From NCBI RefSeq assembly GCF_008802355.1, contig NZ_VZRA01000002.1, positions 155,641 to 219,640 on the forward strand: a DNA stretch of 64,000 bases, written 5' to 3'. The notes beneath the pieces were generated by a model. That model was not told the origin of the DNA. It worked only from the letters and a program-made list of their open reading frames with translations, and made no database searches. Source of the DNA: Oryzomonas sagensis (GTDB taxonomy: Bacteria > Desulfobacterota > Desulfuromonadia > Geobacterales > Pseudopelobacteraceae). Of this stretch, positions 19,084 to 30,297 are shown one piece after another. The position numbers and the translations under genes were made by a program. Each line of letters opens with the position of its first letter. The first letter of the stretch is position 1.

Positions 19084-20730
19084 ATGAGCGTGTGGGCGGA
19101 TATGAAGGTAAAGGCGAAGATCATGACGCTAGTGCTGGCGAGCTGTGCCGCGCTGCTGCTGGTGGGGGGCTTCGGGGTGGTGAACATGTCCAGCATGAAC
19201 GGCGACGAGGCGGCGCTCAAGGACGGCATGCAGCAGACCGCGCTGCTTCAGGACCTGAAAAACTGCTTCCTGGCCATGCGGCTGGATGTGGTCTATATGC
19301 TGGCGCTCAGGGATGCGGAGCAGATCGCCGAAAAGGGCAAGGACTTCTCCGTCCAGATCGAGAGCGTCCGGACCAAGCTGGGAACCTACGAGAAGAGTGC
19401 CATCAGCGCCAAGGAAAGGGAAGAGCTTGGGGCCTTCCGGCAGGGATTCGAGGCCTATGCCGTGGAAGGGACCAAGCTGGCCGCGATGGCCAAGGCGGCC
19501 CACGCCTCGGGCGATGCGGCGGCCATCGGGGCGGCCCTGGCTTTTGCCACCGACAAGGTGGCGCCCCTGTACGACAAGCCGGCCCAGACCATCGCCGATA
19601 TGGTGACGTCCAACGTCAGGGAGGGCGAAGATACCTACCGGCACAGCAGCGATACCTTCCGGCGTATCCGGCTGGTGCTGCTGGCGGTGGTGGCCCTGGT
19701 GGCGGCGGTCTCCCTCCTGGGGGGTAGCCTGATCGCCAACTCCGTATCACGTCCGCTCCAGGCGGTCCTTGGCACCCTCCGGGAGGTGGCCGGGGGCAAC
19801 CTGATCGTCCGTTCCCCCATCGCCAGCGAGGACGAGATGGGGATGCTGGCCCGGGAGGTGAACGGCACCGCCGAGAAGCTGCACACGATCATCTCCATGG
19901 TGGCGGGGAACAGCGCCCAGGTGGCTTCCGCGGCGGCCGAGCTGCACGCCACCGCCGCCGAGATGGCCACCGGGGCCGAGCAGATGGCGGCCCAGGCCGG
20001 CACCGTGGCCACGGCCAGCGAGGAGATGTCCGCCACCAGCGGCGACATCGCCCAGAACTGTCACCATGCGGCATCGGGCGCGCTCCACTCCAGCCAGGCC
20101 GCCGAGAACGGCGCGGGCGTCGTGGAGAACACCGTCCAGGTCATGGGACGCATCGCCAGCCGGGTGATGGACACGGCCAAGACCGTGGAGAGCCTGGGGG
20201 CGCGCAGCGACCAGATCGGCGAGATCGTGGGGACCATCGAGGACATTGCGGACCAGACCAACCTTTTGGCCCTGAACGCGGCCATCGAGGCGGCCCGTGC
20301 CGGCGAGCAGGGGCGCGGCTTCGCCGTGGTCGCCGACGAGGTGCGGGCGCTGGCGGAGCGGACCACCAAGGCGACCCGCGAGATCGGCGAGATGATCAAG
20401 GCGATCCAGGGCGAGACCAAGGGCGCGGTGGGGGCCATGGAAGAGGGGGTCAGGGAGGTGGAGAGCGGCACCAGCGAGGCGGCCAAATCGGGCGCGGCGT
20501 TGCAGTCGATCCTGGAGCAGATCAACGCGGTGAACATGCAGGTAAGCCAGATCGCCACGGCGGCCGAGGAGCAGACGGCGACGACCAGCGAGATCAGCAG
20601 CAACATCCAGCAGATCAACGAGGTGGTGCAGCATACGGCCCGGGGGGCCAGCGAGTCGGTCATCGCCGCCAACCAACTTTCCACCCTGGCCGAGGAGTTG
20701 CAACGGCTGGTGGGGCAGTTCAAGCTGTAA
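19084..20730 (+). CDS. Methyl-accepting chemotaxis protein
   Basis: 548 residues. TM1 (about 13-33), a periplasmic four-helix-bundle sensor of ~155 residues, TM2 (about 195-217), HAMP, then a long cytoplasmic coiled coil with the signalling tip [26 protein letters not shown]. It signals to CheA/CheW. No pentapeptide tether is seen at the C-terminus. The start follows GGGAGG. The ligand is unknown. No other che genes are nearby. Confidence 0.93.
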   Translation: MSVWADMKVKAKIMTLVLASCAALLLVGGFGVVNMSSMNGDEAALKDGMQQTALLQDLKNCFLAMRLDVVYMLALRDAEQIAEKGKDFSVQIESVRTKLGTYEKSAISAKEREELGAFRQGFEAYAVEGTKLAAMAKAAHASGDAAAIGAALAFATDKVAPLYDKPAQTIADMVTSNVREGEDTYRHSSDTFRRIRLVLLAVVALVAAVSLLGGSLIANSVSRPLQAVLGTLREVAGGNLIVRSPIASEDEMGMLAREVNGTAEKLHTIISMVAGNSAQVASAAAELHATAAEMATGAEQMAAQAGTVATASEEMSATSGDIAQNCHHAASGALHSSQAAENGAGVVENTVQVMGRIASRVMDTAKTVESLGARSDQIGEIVGTIEDIADQTNLLALNAAIEAARAGEQGRGFAVVADEVRALAERTTKATREIGEMIKAIQGETKGAVGAMEEGVREVESGTSEAAKSGAALQSILEQINAVNMQVSQIATAAEEQTATTSEISSNIQQINEVVQHTARGASESVIAANQLSTLAEELQRLVGQFKL

Positions 20731-20751
20731 GCGAGTCGCAAGACAGGGTGG

Positions 20752-20795
20752 CAAATGGGACGTATAGGTCGTATGTGACTTATACGTCCCATTTG
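20752..20795. repeat. GTCCCATA-family hairpin, metH upstream copy
   Basis: Perfect 15-bp inverted arms CAAATGGGACGTATA / TATACGTCCCATTTG with a 14-base loop, between the chemoreceptor stop and metH. It may end the upstream transcript. Confidence 0.75.
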
Positions 20796-20837
20796 TGTTA
20801 TAACGTCTCCTTATAACTCAGTTTGAAGGAGCCCCGC

Positions 20838-23800
20838 ATGTCCCACCCGATCATCTCCGCCCTTGGCGAACGCATCCTGGTCTTGGACGGCGCCATGGGC
20901 ACCCAGCTCCAGGAACGCAGCCTCACGGCCGACGATTTCGGCGGCCCCGCCTATGAGGGGTGCAACGAGCACCTGACGTTCACCCGCCCCGACGTGATCA
21001 GTGCCATCCACCGGGATTACCTGGCGGCCGGGGCCGATATCGTGGAGACCAACACCTTCGGCGCCACCGGCATCGTCCTGGCCGAGTACGGCCTCGACGG
21101 CCAGGCCTTCGAACTGAACCGCCGGGCCGCCCAACTGGCCCGTGCCGCCTGCGACGCCGCGGCCACGGCCGCGAAACCGCGCTGGGTGGCCGGTTCCATG
21201 GGACCCACCACCCGCACCATCTCCGTCACCGGCGGGGTGACCTTTGCGCAGCTGGTGGAGGCGTTCCGCGTGCAGGCCCTGGGACTGCTGGCCGGAGGGG
21301 TCGACCTGCTGCTCCTGGAGACGGCCCAGGACACCCTCAACATCAAGGCCGGCGCCGAGGGGATACGCCGGGCGTTCGGGGAGCAGGGCCGCCGGGTGCC
21401 GCTGATGATCTCCGGCACCATCGAGGCCAGCGGGACCACCCTGGCCGGCCAGGGGGCCGAGGCGCTCTACGCCAGCCTGGCCCACCTGGAGGATCATCTG
21501 GGCATGATCAGCATCGGGCTGAACTGCGCCACCGGCCCGGAGTTCATGGCCGACCACCTGCGGGCCCTGGCCGAACTGGCCGCCTGCCATGTGTCGGTCT
21601 ATCCCAACGCCGGGCTGCCGGACGAGCATGGCCGGTACGCCGAGACCCCCGCGTCCCTGGCCCACAAGCTGGCCCGGTTCGTGGACGAAGGATGGCTCAA
21701 CATCGTCGGCGGCTGCTGCGGCACCACCCCGGCCCACATCGAGGCCATCGCCCGGATGGTGGCGGGCAAAGCGCCCCGCCGCCCCGGGCAGGGACGCAGC
21801 CGGGTCATCGCCGGGATTGAGCCGTTGTTCGTGGAGGAGGACGTGCGGCCGGTGCTGGTGGGGGAACGGACCAACGTCATCGGTTCGCGCCGGTTCAAGA
21901 ACCTGATCGTCGCCGAACAGTTCGAGGAGGGGAGCGAGATCGCCCGGGCCCAGGTCAAGGGGGGCGCCCAGGTGATCGACGTCTGCGTGGCCAACCCGGA
22001 TAGGGACGAGGCGGCCGACCTGGAGCGGCTGCTCCGCTTCCTCCCCCGCAAGGTGCGGGTGCCGGTCATGGTCGACAGCACCGATGCCCGGGTGATGGAG
22101 CTGGCCCTGCAACGCCTCCAGGGGAAGTCCATCCTCAACTCCATCAATCTGGAGGACGGGGAGGAGCGCTTCGCCCGGGTGGCGCCCCTGCTGCAGCGCT
22201 ACGGCGGCGCCGTGGTGGTGGGGTGCATCGACGAAGACCCGCAGCACGGCATGGCGGTCACGAGCAAGCGCAAGCTGGAGATCGCCCGGCGCTCCCACGA
22301 CCTCCTGGTGGGGCGCTACGGCCTGCGCCCCGAGGACCTGATCTTCGACCCCCTGGTCTTCCCCGTGGGGACCGGGGACGAGAACTACATCGGCTCGGCC
22401 CGGGAGACCATCGAGGGGGTGCGCCTGATCACCGAGGCCTTCCCCCGGTGCGGCACCATCCTGGGGATCTCCAACGTCTCCTTCGGCCTCCCCCCGGCCG
22501 GGCGCGAGGTGTTGAACTCGGTCTTCCTGCACCACTGCGTCAAGGCCGGCCTGACCTATGCCATCGTCAACACCGAGAAGCTGGAACGCTACGCCGGTAT
22601 TCCCCCCGAGGAACTGGCATTGGCGGAAGACCTGCTCTTCTGGCGCGGCAGCGACCCGGTGGCCGCCTTTGCCGCCCATTTCCGCCAGCCGGCCGCCGCA
22701 CCCACGGTGCCGGCCGCAGCCCTGCCGTTGGACGAACGCCTCCCCCGCTATATCGTGGAGGGGAGCAAGGACGGCCTGGCAGCGGACCTGGATGAGGCCC
22801 TGGGGCGGGGCGACAAGCCGCTGGACATCATCAACGGGCCGCTCATGGCCGGCATGGCCGAGGTGGGGCGGCTGTTCAACGACAACCAGATGATCGTGGC
22901 CGAGGTGCTCCAGTCGGCGGAATCCATGAAGAGCGCGGTGGCGCATCTGGAACCGCATCTGGAAAAGGGGGACAGCGCCGCCAAGGGGAAACTGCTTTTG
23001 GCCACGGTCAAGGGGGACGTGCACGACATCGGCAAGAACCTGGTGGAGATCATCCTGGGCAACAACGGCTTTCAGGTGGTCAACCTGGGGATCAAGGTGC
23101 CGCCGGAGGAGCTGATCGCCGCGGCGCGGCGGGAAAAACCCGATTTCATCGGCCTCTCGGGACTCTTGGTCAAGAGCGCCCAGCAGATGGCCGTCACCGC
23201 CGCCGACCTGAAGGCGGCCGGGATCGCCGCCCCCCTGCTGGTGGGCGGGGCGGCCCTGTCCCGGCGCTTCGCCGACAACCGCATCGCCGCGGAGTACGGC
23301 GGGCCGGTGCTCTACGCCAAGGACGCCATGCAGGGGCTGGATCTGGCCAACCGGCTGAGCGACCCGGCCCTGCGCCCCGCGCTGTTCCAGGAGCTGGGGC
23401 AGCGCCAGGAGGAATCGCGCCGCGAGGCCGCCGCCCGTCCGGCGGCCGCCCCGGCGGCCCCGTCCACCCTCCGCTCGGCCACGGCCGTGGATGGCCCGCT
23501 CCCGGCGGTCCCGGATTTCCAGGAACACATCCTCCGGGAGATCCCCCTGGACCACGTGCTCCCCTACATCAACCGCCAGATGCTCTACAGCAAGCACCTG
23601 GGGCTGATCGGCGCGCTGGATAAGCTTCTGGCCGCCCGGGACGAGAAGGCGCTCAAGCTGCACGCCGAGGTGCAGGAGGCCATCGACCTGGTGCGGGAAC
23701 AGGGGCTGATCCGCCCCCACGCCCTGTACCGCTTCTACCCGGCCGCCGGGGAGGGGAACGACCTGATCCTCTACGACCCGGCAGGGTCCGGGGCGGAGGT

Positions 23801-24299
23801 CATGCGCTTCACCTTCCCTCGCCAGCCGGGGGAGGAACACCTCTGTCTGGCCGACTACGTGCGCCCCGTGACCAGCGGGGAGCGGGACAGCGTGGCCCTG
23901 TTCGTCACCACCGCCGGCGCTGGGGTCCGTCGACAGGCTGAAATATGGAAGGGGGAGGGGTTGTACCTGAAGTCGCACCTGGTGCAGGCGCTGGCGCTGG
24001 AGATGGCCGAATGCACGGCCGAGTTCGTCCACCGGCGCATCCGGGACGCCTGGGGGATTCCCGACGACCCGGCCCTGTCCGTAGCCCAAATCATGGACGG
24101 CGGCTACCGCGGCATCCGGGTCTCCCCCGGCTACGCCTCGTGTCCCGAGATGGCCGACCAGGAGAAGATCTTCGCCCTGCTCCACCCCGAACGGATCGGC
24201 ATGCAGTTGACCGAGGGGCACATGATGGACCCGGAGGCGAGCGTCTCGGCCCTGGTGTTCCATCATCCCCAGGCGCGGTATTTTACCATCGGGCGGTGA
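20838..24299 (+). CDS. metH: Cobalamin-dependent methionine synthase
   Basis: 1153 residues, full length. Order: homocysteine-binding barrel with zinc Cys in VGGCCGTTP (about 1-310); pterin-binding barrel (RTNVIGSRRFKNLI, about 345-600); B12 cap and Rossmann domain with the cobalt-ligand motif DVHDIGKN (about 640-870); C-terminal reactivation domain binding S-adenosylmethionine (about 900-1153). It makes methionine from homocysteine and methyl-tetrahydrofolate. ATG at 20838 follows GAAGGAG by 6 bases. No B12 or SAM riboswitch is seen upstream. It is flanked on both sides by related hairpins. Confidence 0.96.
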   Translation: MSHPIISALGERILVLDGAMGTQLQERSLTADDFGGPAYEGCNEHLTFTRPDVISAIHRDYLAAGADIVETNTFGATGIVLAEYGLDGQAFELNRRAAQLARAACDAAATAAKPRWVAGSMGPTTRTISVTGGVTFAQLVEAFRVQALGLLAGGVDLLLLETAQDTLNIKAGAEGIRRAFGEQGRRVPLMISGTIEASGTTLAGQGAEALYASLAHLEDHLGMISIGLNCATGPEFMADHLRALAELAACHVSVYPNAGLPDEHGRYAETPASLAHKLARFVDEGWLNIVGGCCGTTPAHIEAIARMVAGKAPRRPGQGRSRVIAGIEPLFVEEDVRPVLVGERTNVIGSRRFKNLIVAEQFEEGSEIARAQVKGGAQVIDVCVANPDRDEAADLERLLRFLPRKVRVPVMVDSTDARVMELALQRLQGKSILNSINLEDGEERFARVAPLLQRYGGAVVVGCIDEDPQHGMAVTSKRKLEIARRSHDLLVGRYGLRPEDLIFDPLVFPVGTGDENYIGSARETIEGVRLITEAFPRCGTILGISNVSFGLPPAGREVLNSVFLHHCVKAGLTYAIVNTEKLERYAGIPPEELALAEDLLFWRGSDPVAAFAAHFRQPAAAPTVPAAALPLDERLPRYIVEGSKDGLAADLDEALGRGDKPLDIINGPLMAGMAEVGRLFNDNQMIVAEVLQSAESMKSAVAHLEPHLEKGDSAAKGKLLLATVKGDVHDIGKNLVEIILGNNGFQVVNLGIKVPPEELIAAARREKPDFIGLSGLLVKSAQQMAVTAADLKAAGIAAPLLVGGAALSRRFADNRIAAEYGGPVLYAKDAMQGLDLANRLSDPALRPALFQELGQRQEESRREAAARPAAAPAAPSTLRSATAVDGPLPAVPDFQEHILREIPLDHVLPYINRQMLYSKHLGLIGALDKLLAARDEKALKLHAEVQEAIDLVREQGLIRPHALYRFYPAAGEGNDLILYDPAGSGAEVMRFTFPRQPGEEHLCLADYVRPVTSGERDSVALFVTTAGAGVRRQAEIWKGEGLYLKSHLVQALALEMAECTAEFVHRRIRDAWGIPDDPALSVAQIMDGGYRGIRVSPGYASCPEMADQEKIFALLHPERIGMQLTEGHMMDPEASVSALVFHHPQARYFTIGR

Positions 24300-24315
24300 A
24301 GCGGGGGGAAATCGG

Positions 24316-24400
24316 ATAGGACTTATGGGACTTATAAGACTTTTATAGGTCCCATAGGTCCCATAAGTCCCATAAGTCCCATAAGTCTTATAAGTCCTAT
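24316..24400. repeat. GTCCCATAAG tandem/inverted repeat
   Basis: Several tandem copies of a TCCCATAAG-like 9-mer, the whole also forming a long inverted repeat that begins ATAGGACTTAT and ends ATAAGTCCTAT. It sits between convergent metH and the outer-membrane protein gene, consistent with a transcription-ending or REP-like role. Confidence 0.8.
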
Positions 24401-24415
24401 TTCAAGCATCTCCCC

Positions 24416-25066
24416 TCAAAACCCCACCCGCACCCCGAGCACGACGCTGTGGTTGTAATAATCCATCCTGAAATCCGTCCCGTCGGCCTCCCGGAGCTTG
24501 GGGCGGACCGTGCCGAAAAAGCGGTACCCCAGATCCAGGTTCAGCCGGTCGGTCAGGGCGAAATCGACCCCCAGCCCCGCCTGGTAGGCAAAGGCGAAGG
24601 CCGCGTCGTCGCTCAGGGCCCCGCCGGTCACCCGCAGGTCCGAGGCCTCGATGCGGGCGGCCCCCAGGCCGAGCCCCAGGTAGGGGGACCAGGACCGGTC
24701 GCCGAACAGGGTGCCGTAAAAGTTGACCAGCAGGCTGTCCGCCGTGACGCTGCCGCTCGCGGTCACGCTCCCATCGGCAAATTTGGCCTTGTCGAGTCGG
24801 TTGCCGCGGTGGCTGTATTCCAGTTCGATGCGCCCCTCGCCCGCGCTGTTGCCCGGCTCGAAGTCCCACCCCAGGACGGCGCTGCCCATGAGGCCCGGGG
24901 CGAATTTGAGGCTGAAGTCCCCCTGGCTGTCGGAGCCCTTGGCGGACATCAGGGCGTTGCCCCCCAGGAAGACCCCCGCATAGGGGCCCGCGTGCTGCGC
25001 CCAGGCCGAGCCGCACGCCAGCAGCGGCAGGCCCAGGGCGATGATCATCCGGCAGATTCGTTTCAT
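24416..25066 (-). CDS. Outer-membrane beta-barrel protein (opacity/OmpA-barrel type)
   Basis: 216 residues. Signal peptide cleaved after GSAWA, then alternating amphipathic strands (GAVFLGG-like, LGLGLGAARIEA, LNLDLGYRFFGT) and a C-terminal strand VVLGVRVGF ending in Phe, as recognised by the BAM machinery. Probably an eight-stranded barrel. Function unknown. It lies 35 bp downstream of the Ig-like lipoprotein gene on the same strand, so they may be one operon. Confidence 0.85.
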   Translation of the reverse strand: MKRICRMIIALGLPLLACGSAWAQHAGPYAGVFLGGNALMSAKGSDSQGDFSLKFAPGLMGSAVLGWDFEPGNSAGEGRIELEYSHRGNRLDKAKFADGSVTASGSVTADSLLVNFYGTLFGDRSWSPYLGLGLGAARIEASDLRVTGGALSDDAAFAFAYQAGLGVDFALTDRLNLDLGYRFFGTVRPKLREADGTDFRMDYYNHSVVLGVRVGF

Positions 25067-25101
25067 ATGGTTCCTTCCTTCGTAACTGGTGGTATCGGAC
25101 G

Positions 25102-26805
25102 CTAGGGCACCTTGACCGTCACGGTCGGGGCGGTAATGCCGCCGAAGGTGGCGGTGAGGGTCGCCGTGCCGCTATCGACTCCCATGATCTGCCCCGGCAG
25201 CTGCTGGCTGTCGGCCGGGATGGCCACGTTGGCGTCGGAGGTCGTCCAGACCGTGTCCTTGGTCACGTCCGCGGTGGTGTTGTCGCTGTAGGTGACCGTG
25301 GCGGTGAAGGATGTGGCGGTGCCGATGGCCAGGGTCGTGGTGGTGCTGCCCGGGGTGATGGCCAGGCTTTTGGGGGTCTTGGCCGTGGCCGTGACGGTCG
25401 CCGTGATGGTCGTGCCGCCGTAGGTGGCGGTGACGGTGGCGGTGCCGGCGGCCACGGCGGTGACCTGGCCGCTTGCCAGCCCGGCGGTGCCGACCGTGGC
25501 GACGGAGGTGGCGTTGGAGCTCCAGGCGGCGCTGTCGGTCACGTCCTGGGACGTGCCGTCGTTAAAGATTGCGGTCAGGGCGAAGCGGCCGGTGGACCCC
25601 TTGGTCAGGCCGAGGCTGGCCGGGGCGATTGCCAGGTGATTGAGCGACGGGGCGGTGACCGTCACGGTGGCGGTCCTGCGCAGGGAGGCGGAGTCTGCCG
25701 TAATGGTGACGGCGCCGCTCGCCAGGGCGCTTGCCCACATCACATTGCCCGACGGCGCGGTCAGCGTGGCGCGGCTCGTGAAGTCCACCGTCCAGGTGAG
25801 CGCCCCGGTGATGTCGCGCGTCGTGCCGTTGCTGAAGACGCCGGTGGCGCTGATGCGCCCCATGGTTCCCTTGACGAGGGTCTGGCTGTTCGGGGAGATG
25901 CTGAAGCTCGTCAGGGTGCCCCCCGTCACCGTGAGGGTGGTTGTCCCGCGGACGCTGCCCAGGGCGGCGCTGATGGTGGTGGTGCCGGGGGCGGAGGTGA
26001 CGGTCGTCCCGGCGGTGGGGGCGGGCGCCGTGTTGGTGTTGGACGAGCCCCAGGCGACCTGACCGGTGATGTCGCCGGTGGTTCCGTCCGAATAGGTGCC
26101 GGTGGCCGTAAAGGTCGTTTTGGTCAGGGAGAGGACCGAGGGGGTGCCCGGCGAGACCGCAATGGATTGCAGCACCGGGGCGGTGGCGGTGAGGAGCGCC
26201 GTGCCGCTGATGCCGCCGAAGGTGGCGCTGATGGTCGTGGTGCCGGCGGCCAGGGCGGTGGCCAGCCCCTTGGTGTCGTCGGCCGCGTCGCTGACGGACG
26301 CCACGGTGGCGTCGCTGGAGGCCCAGGCGGCGTCGAAGGTCAGATCCTGCCTGCTGCCGTCCGAGAAGGTGCCGGCGGCCGCAAACTGCGTGGTCAACCC
26401 CTTGGCCAGGGTCGGAGCGGCGGGGGTGACGGTGATGGCGGTGGCGGTGGCCGCACTCACGTTCATGGTGTAGGTGGCCGACACGCCCCCCATGGTGGCG
26501 GTCAGGACGGCGCCGCCCGCCCCCTTGCCGGTCACCCGGCTCGGGTTGGCCGTGGTCGCGAAGGCGGCCACGGTGGGCGTATCGCTGGTCCAGGTCACCT
26601 TGTCGCTGATGTCGCGGGTGAACAGGCCCGAGTAATTGCCCGTGGCTTTGAGCTTGGTGGAGGTGTTCAGGGCGATGGTGGAGTAATCCGCCGTGATCGT
26701 GATGGCGGTGAGGGGGGTGATATCGTTCTCCCGGGTCGCGGCCCCATCCCAACCGCAGCCGGACAGCAGTACCATAAGAAAACCTGACCAGAGCAGGTTG
26801 CGCAT
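25102..26805 (-). CDS. Surface lipoprotein with six bacterial Ig-like (Big_2) repeats
   Basis: 567 residues. Lipobox LLSGC, then six tandem Ig-like repeats of ~85 residues, each with the pattern T/SxTKLxATGxYSDGxTxDVTxxVxWSSSxxxVA. Nothing but the repeats is present, so it is a rod-like adhesin or structural protein rather than an enzyme. ATG at 26805 directly begins the lipoprotein signal. Adjacent to a beta-barrel gene (24416-25066), it may be its surface partner. Confidence 0.85.
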   Translation of the reverse strand: MRNLLWSGFLMVLLSGCGWDGAATRENDITPLTAITITADYSTIALNTSTKLKATGNYSGLFTRDISDKVTWTSDTPTVAAFATTANPSRVTGKGAGGAVLTATMGGVSATYTMNVSAATATAITVTPAAPTLAKGLTTQFAAAGTFSDGSRQDLTFDAAWASSDATVASVSDAADDTKGLATALAAGTTTISATFGGISGTALLTATAPVLQSIAVSPGTPSVLSLTKTTFTATGTYSDGTTGDITGQVAWGSSNTNTAPAPTAGTTVTSAPGTTTISAALGSVRGTTTLTVTGGTLTSFSISPNSQTLVKGTMGRISATGVFSNGTTRDITGALTWTVDFTSRATLTAPSGNVMWASALASGAVTITADSASLRRTATVTVTAPSLNHLAIAPASLGLTKGSTGRFALTAIFNDGTSQDVTDSAAWSSNATSVATVGTAGLASGQVTAVAAGTATVTATYGGTTITATVTATAKTPKSLAITPGSTTTTLAIGTATSFTATVTYSDNTTADVTKDTVWTTSDANVAIPADSQQLPGQIMGVDSGTATLTATFGGITAPTVTVKVP

Positions 26806-27126
26806 ATACTTCCTCCCCAAATAGGTGTGAACCGCGTGATCGATGGAACTCTTATCCCGGTCCGCCGGGACGGAGGGAACAGAGTAAGCCGAAATCGCCG
26901 GTTTGGCAATGGCGGCGTGCGGCCCTGCCCGGCCTTTTTCTGCCCGGCTCCCGACGAACAGCCGGAAACAGCCCCGCATCTGTTGTGATATCCGGCAATG
27001 ATAGCATATTTTATCGCATGCTTTGTCCGGCAGGGAGGCCGCCATGTCGCCGCAGGCCGGGCAATGAAAAGGGGCGGTCCGTGTATGGGGCCGCCCCTTT
27101 TTTCATCGTCTGGCCGCACCGCGCGG
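26806..27126. other. Intergenic region with terminator
   Basis: Upstream region of the Ig-like lipoprotein gene. The only clear element is the terminator at 27067-27103; no gene is seen. Confidence 0.5.
27067..27103. terminator. Bidirectional rho-independent terminator
   Basis: AAAAGGGGCGG / CCGCCCCTTTTTT stem just after the stop of the HDOD-GGDEF gene (minus strand). Confidence 0.85.
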
Positions 27127-28614
27127 CTATGCCACGTGGACGCGGTTCTTGCCGGTTTTCTTGGCCATGTACAGGGCCGCGTCCGCCTTGTTGAAGATGA
27201 CCCTCTTGTCCCAATCCCCATGGTCGGAGCGGTAGCTGGTCACGCCGACGCTGATGGTGGCGGCGATACTCCCGGCCGAAGCCTCTATGGAGCGCCTGAT
27301 CTGCTCGGCAACGATGCCGGCCCGGGAGGCGTCCGTTTCCGGCAGGATGATGCCGAATTCGTCGCCCCCCAGGCGGGCAAAGATATCGGTGGCCCGCACC
27401 TTTTTCTGCACCAGCCTGCTGACGTTGACCAGCACCTGGCTCCCCACGAGATGCCCGTGGGTGTCGTTGATCTCCTTGAGCTGATCCAGGTCGAACAGGA
27501 CGAGGGAAAATTCCCGGCCGTAGCGCTGGGATCTGCTGATTTCCTGCCCCAGGGCCTCCTGGAAGAAACGGTAGTTGTACGCCTGGGTCAGGTCGTCCTT
27601 GTAGGCCAGCTCCCGGTGCCGTTCGTTGCTCTCATGGAGTTCCTGGGCCAGGGCCTCGGCCTTTTCCCGCGCCTGTTTCAATTCCAGCATCATCAGCTCG
27701 TAGGAATGGTACATTGCGCCCAGTTCCTCGTTGGCTTCCTGCAGGATCTGGGAGAGCGGCTTCACGGTCGCGCCGTTGATGCCGAAGGCGACGAACATCT
27801 CCCCGCTCTTGCGGGCGACCTCCTCGATCAGGCTGTCGGCGGCATGCTCCTCGAAGCCCAGGCCCGCGGTGAGCAGCTGTTTGGCCCGGGTAATCCTGGC
27901 GACGTCGTGGCTGTCGTTGTAGAAGCACGAAAGGACGTTGGCGGCCTCCAGTATGTCGATGGTCAGGCGATACTGTTGCGGCGCGTCGTCGCCGCAGTGG
28001 TGATGCCGTATGGGGAGGCAGATCTCTTCGGGGAAGTTCCAGCTCTTGAACAGTTCCGCGCCCGCCGTCTGATGGTCGAATCCGAAGAGGTCGCGCTCCA
28101 GGCGGTGCAGCGGGGTGCGCCCGTCCAGGGCGGCCCTGGAGAGCTGCCGGTAGTCCTGGGGCCGCCAGTTGCGCATGAGCAGGGCGCCGATGTCCTGGAG
28201 CAGGGCGATGAGGAACAGGTCGCCGCCCGAACCGGCAAGGGCGGTGGCAATCTGTTCGGCAGCCACGGCCGAGGTCAGGGAGCGCCGCCAGAAGAGGTCG
28301 ATGTCGAACGTGCCGTCTCCCTCCACCTGGAACTCGCTGTACACGACAAAGGAGAGGGCGATGATCTTGACGATATTCACCCCCAGGATGGCGACCGCCT
28401 TTTCGACGCTGGTAACCGAACCGGAGAGGTTGTAGTAGGGGGTATTGGCAACCTTCAGGAGTTTGGCGGTCAGGGAGGGGTCCGCGCCGATGATGTGGGC
28501 CAGGTCCTGAAAGGTGAAATCGTCCTCGCGCACCAGATCGAGAATATTGATGCAAATCAAGGGAGGCGAAGGAAGCCTGGTCTTTCCCGTGATCACGGTT
28601 TGAATCGAATCCAA
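27127..28614 (-). CDS. HDOD-GGDEF diguanylate cyclase
   Basis: About 495 residues. The N-terminal HDOD domain (about 10-210, IICINILDLVREDDFTFQDL) lacks a catalytic HD pair, as is normal for HDOD. A coiled-coil linker leads to a GGDEF domain with an intact active site (RLGGDEFGIILPET), so it should make c-di-GMP. Cytosolic. The TTG at 28614 follows GAGGA by 6 bases; another TTG at 28638 is possible but lacks a ribosome site. No operon partner. Confidence 0.88.
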   Translation of the reverse strand: MDSIQTVITGKTRLPSPPLICINILDLVREDDFTFQDLAHIIGADPSLTAKLLKVANTPYYNLSGSVTSVEKAVAILGVNIVKIIALSFVVYSEFQVEGDGTFDIDLFWRRSLTSAVAAEQIATALAGSGGDLFLIALLQDIGALLMRNWRPQDYRQLSRAALDGRTPLHRLERDLFGFDHQTAGAELFKSWNFPEEICLPIRHHHCGDDAPQQYRLTIDILEAANVLSCFYNDSHDVARITRAKQLLTAGLGFEEHAADSLIEEVARKSGEMFVAFGINGATVKPLSQILQEANEELGAMYHSYELMMLELKQAREKAEALAQELHESNERHRELAYKDDLTQAYNYRFFQEALGQEISRSQRYGREFSLVLFDLDQLKEINDTHGHLVGSQVLVNVSRLVQKKVRATDIFARLGGDEFGIILPETDASRAGIVAEQIRRSIEASAGSIAATISVGVTSYRSDHGDWDKRVIFNKADAALYMAKKTGKNRVHVA

Positions 28615-28941
28615 TCTCTTGTTCCTCGTTTTCTGCAAGGGGACAGTGCTATTCGTCCGATGAGCAATCGCCGCGATTCATTCCCGGCAGCCCTCTCCGA
28701 ATGGCGAACGCCTCGACCATCTCCCCCGCTGTAACAACTCCCGTTCCCGTCGTCACATCGCTGCTTTGCTTCCGTTCCCTGGAATGCGCCTCCGCCTGGG
28801 GATACGTGCCGGGGATACTCCCGCCTCGCCACGGCCCGCACACCAGCATCGGTAAATCCGTTATACATAGCAAAAAGATCGCGGGGTTGTCCATCAATTT
28901 CGGGATTCGAACCGTAATTCTTCAGAGCGTGCCGTGCCGTC
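28615..28941. other. Intergenic region
   Basis: Space between two minus-strand genes. No further gene, hairpin or strong promoter was recognised. Confidence 0.4.
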
Positions 28942-29301
28942 CTATTCCCGGGGCTTTGGCGCCATCATCTCCCTGGCGCGGCGTTTGGCCTCGTCCAGTT
29001 CCGCCGGGGTGAGCATGGCGTTGCGCATGGCGCCGAAGCGCGGGCCGATGCGGTCGTTGAGGAAGCGGAACAGGGGCGATTTCTCCTCCAGTTCCGCCTT
29101 CATGAAGCGGACGCAGCCGCGGCATTCGGGATTGCTCACCACGTGCCTGCGGGCGTCGATCCCGTGGCAGAGGGACAAGAGGCGCATGCCCCACACCAAC
29201 GGCTCCCGGACCAGGCGGAACCACCAATGCTTTCCATAGCAGCGCCGGACAAGCAGCAGCGCGCAGTTTTTGCAGACAACGGGAGATGGTTCCTGGGGCA
29301 T
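28942..29301 (-). CDS. Cys-containing hypothetical protein next to arsS
   Basis: 119 residues, no signal peptide. CKNC near residue 10 and PECRGC near residue 58 could hold a metal or an Fe-S cluster. It starts 36 bp after arsS on the same strand, so it is likely co-transcribed and may work with it. Family not recognised. Confidence 0.65.
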   Translation of the reverse strand: MPQEPSPVVCKNCALLLVRRCYGKHWWFRLVREPLVWGMRLLSLCHGIDARRHVVSNPECRGCVRFMKAELEEKSPLFRFLNDRIGPRFGAMRNAMLTPAELDEAKRRAREMMAPKPRE

Positions 29302-29337
29302 GATCGTAGCTTCTCTCTTGGTGGCGTCGGGGTCGCG

Positions 29338-30297
<960 letters not shown>

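Noticed and set aside
20752..20837. Cobalamin or SAM riboswitch controlling metH
   Set aside because: Only a simple perfect hairpin is present; no B12-box or SAM aptamer core.
20811..24266. A minus-strand open frame of over 1100 codons opposite metH
   Set aside because: It is the antisense shadow of a high-GC gene: no family motif, skewed composition, and metH is complete on the other strand.
24316..24400. CRISPR array, because of tandem short repeats
   Set aside because: The units are 9-mers without spacers and fold into one long inverted repeat; no cas genes.
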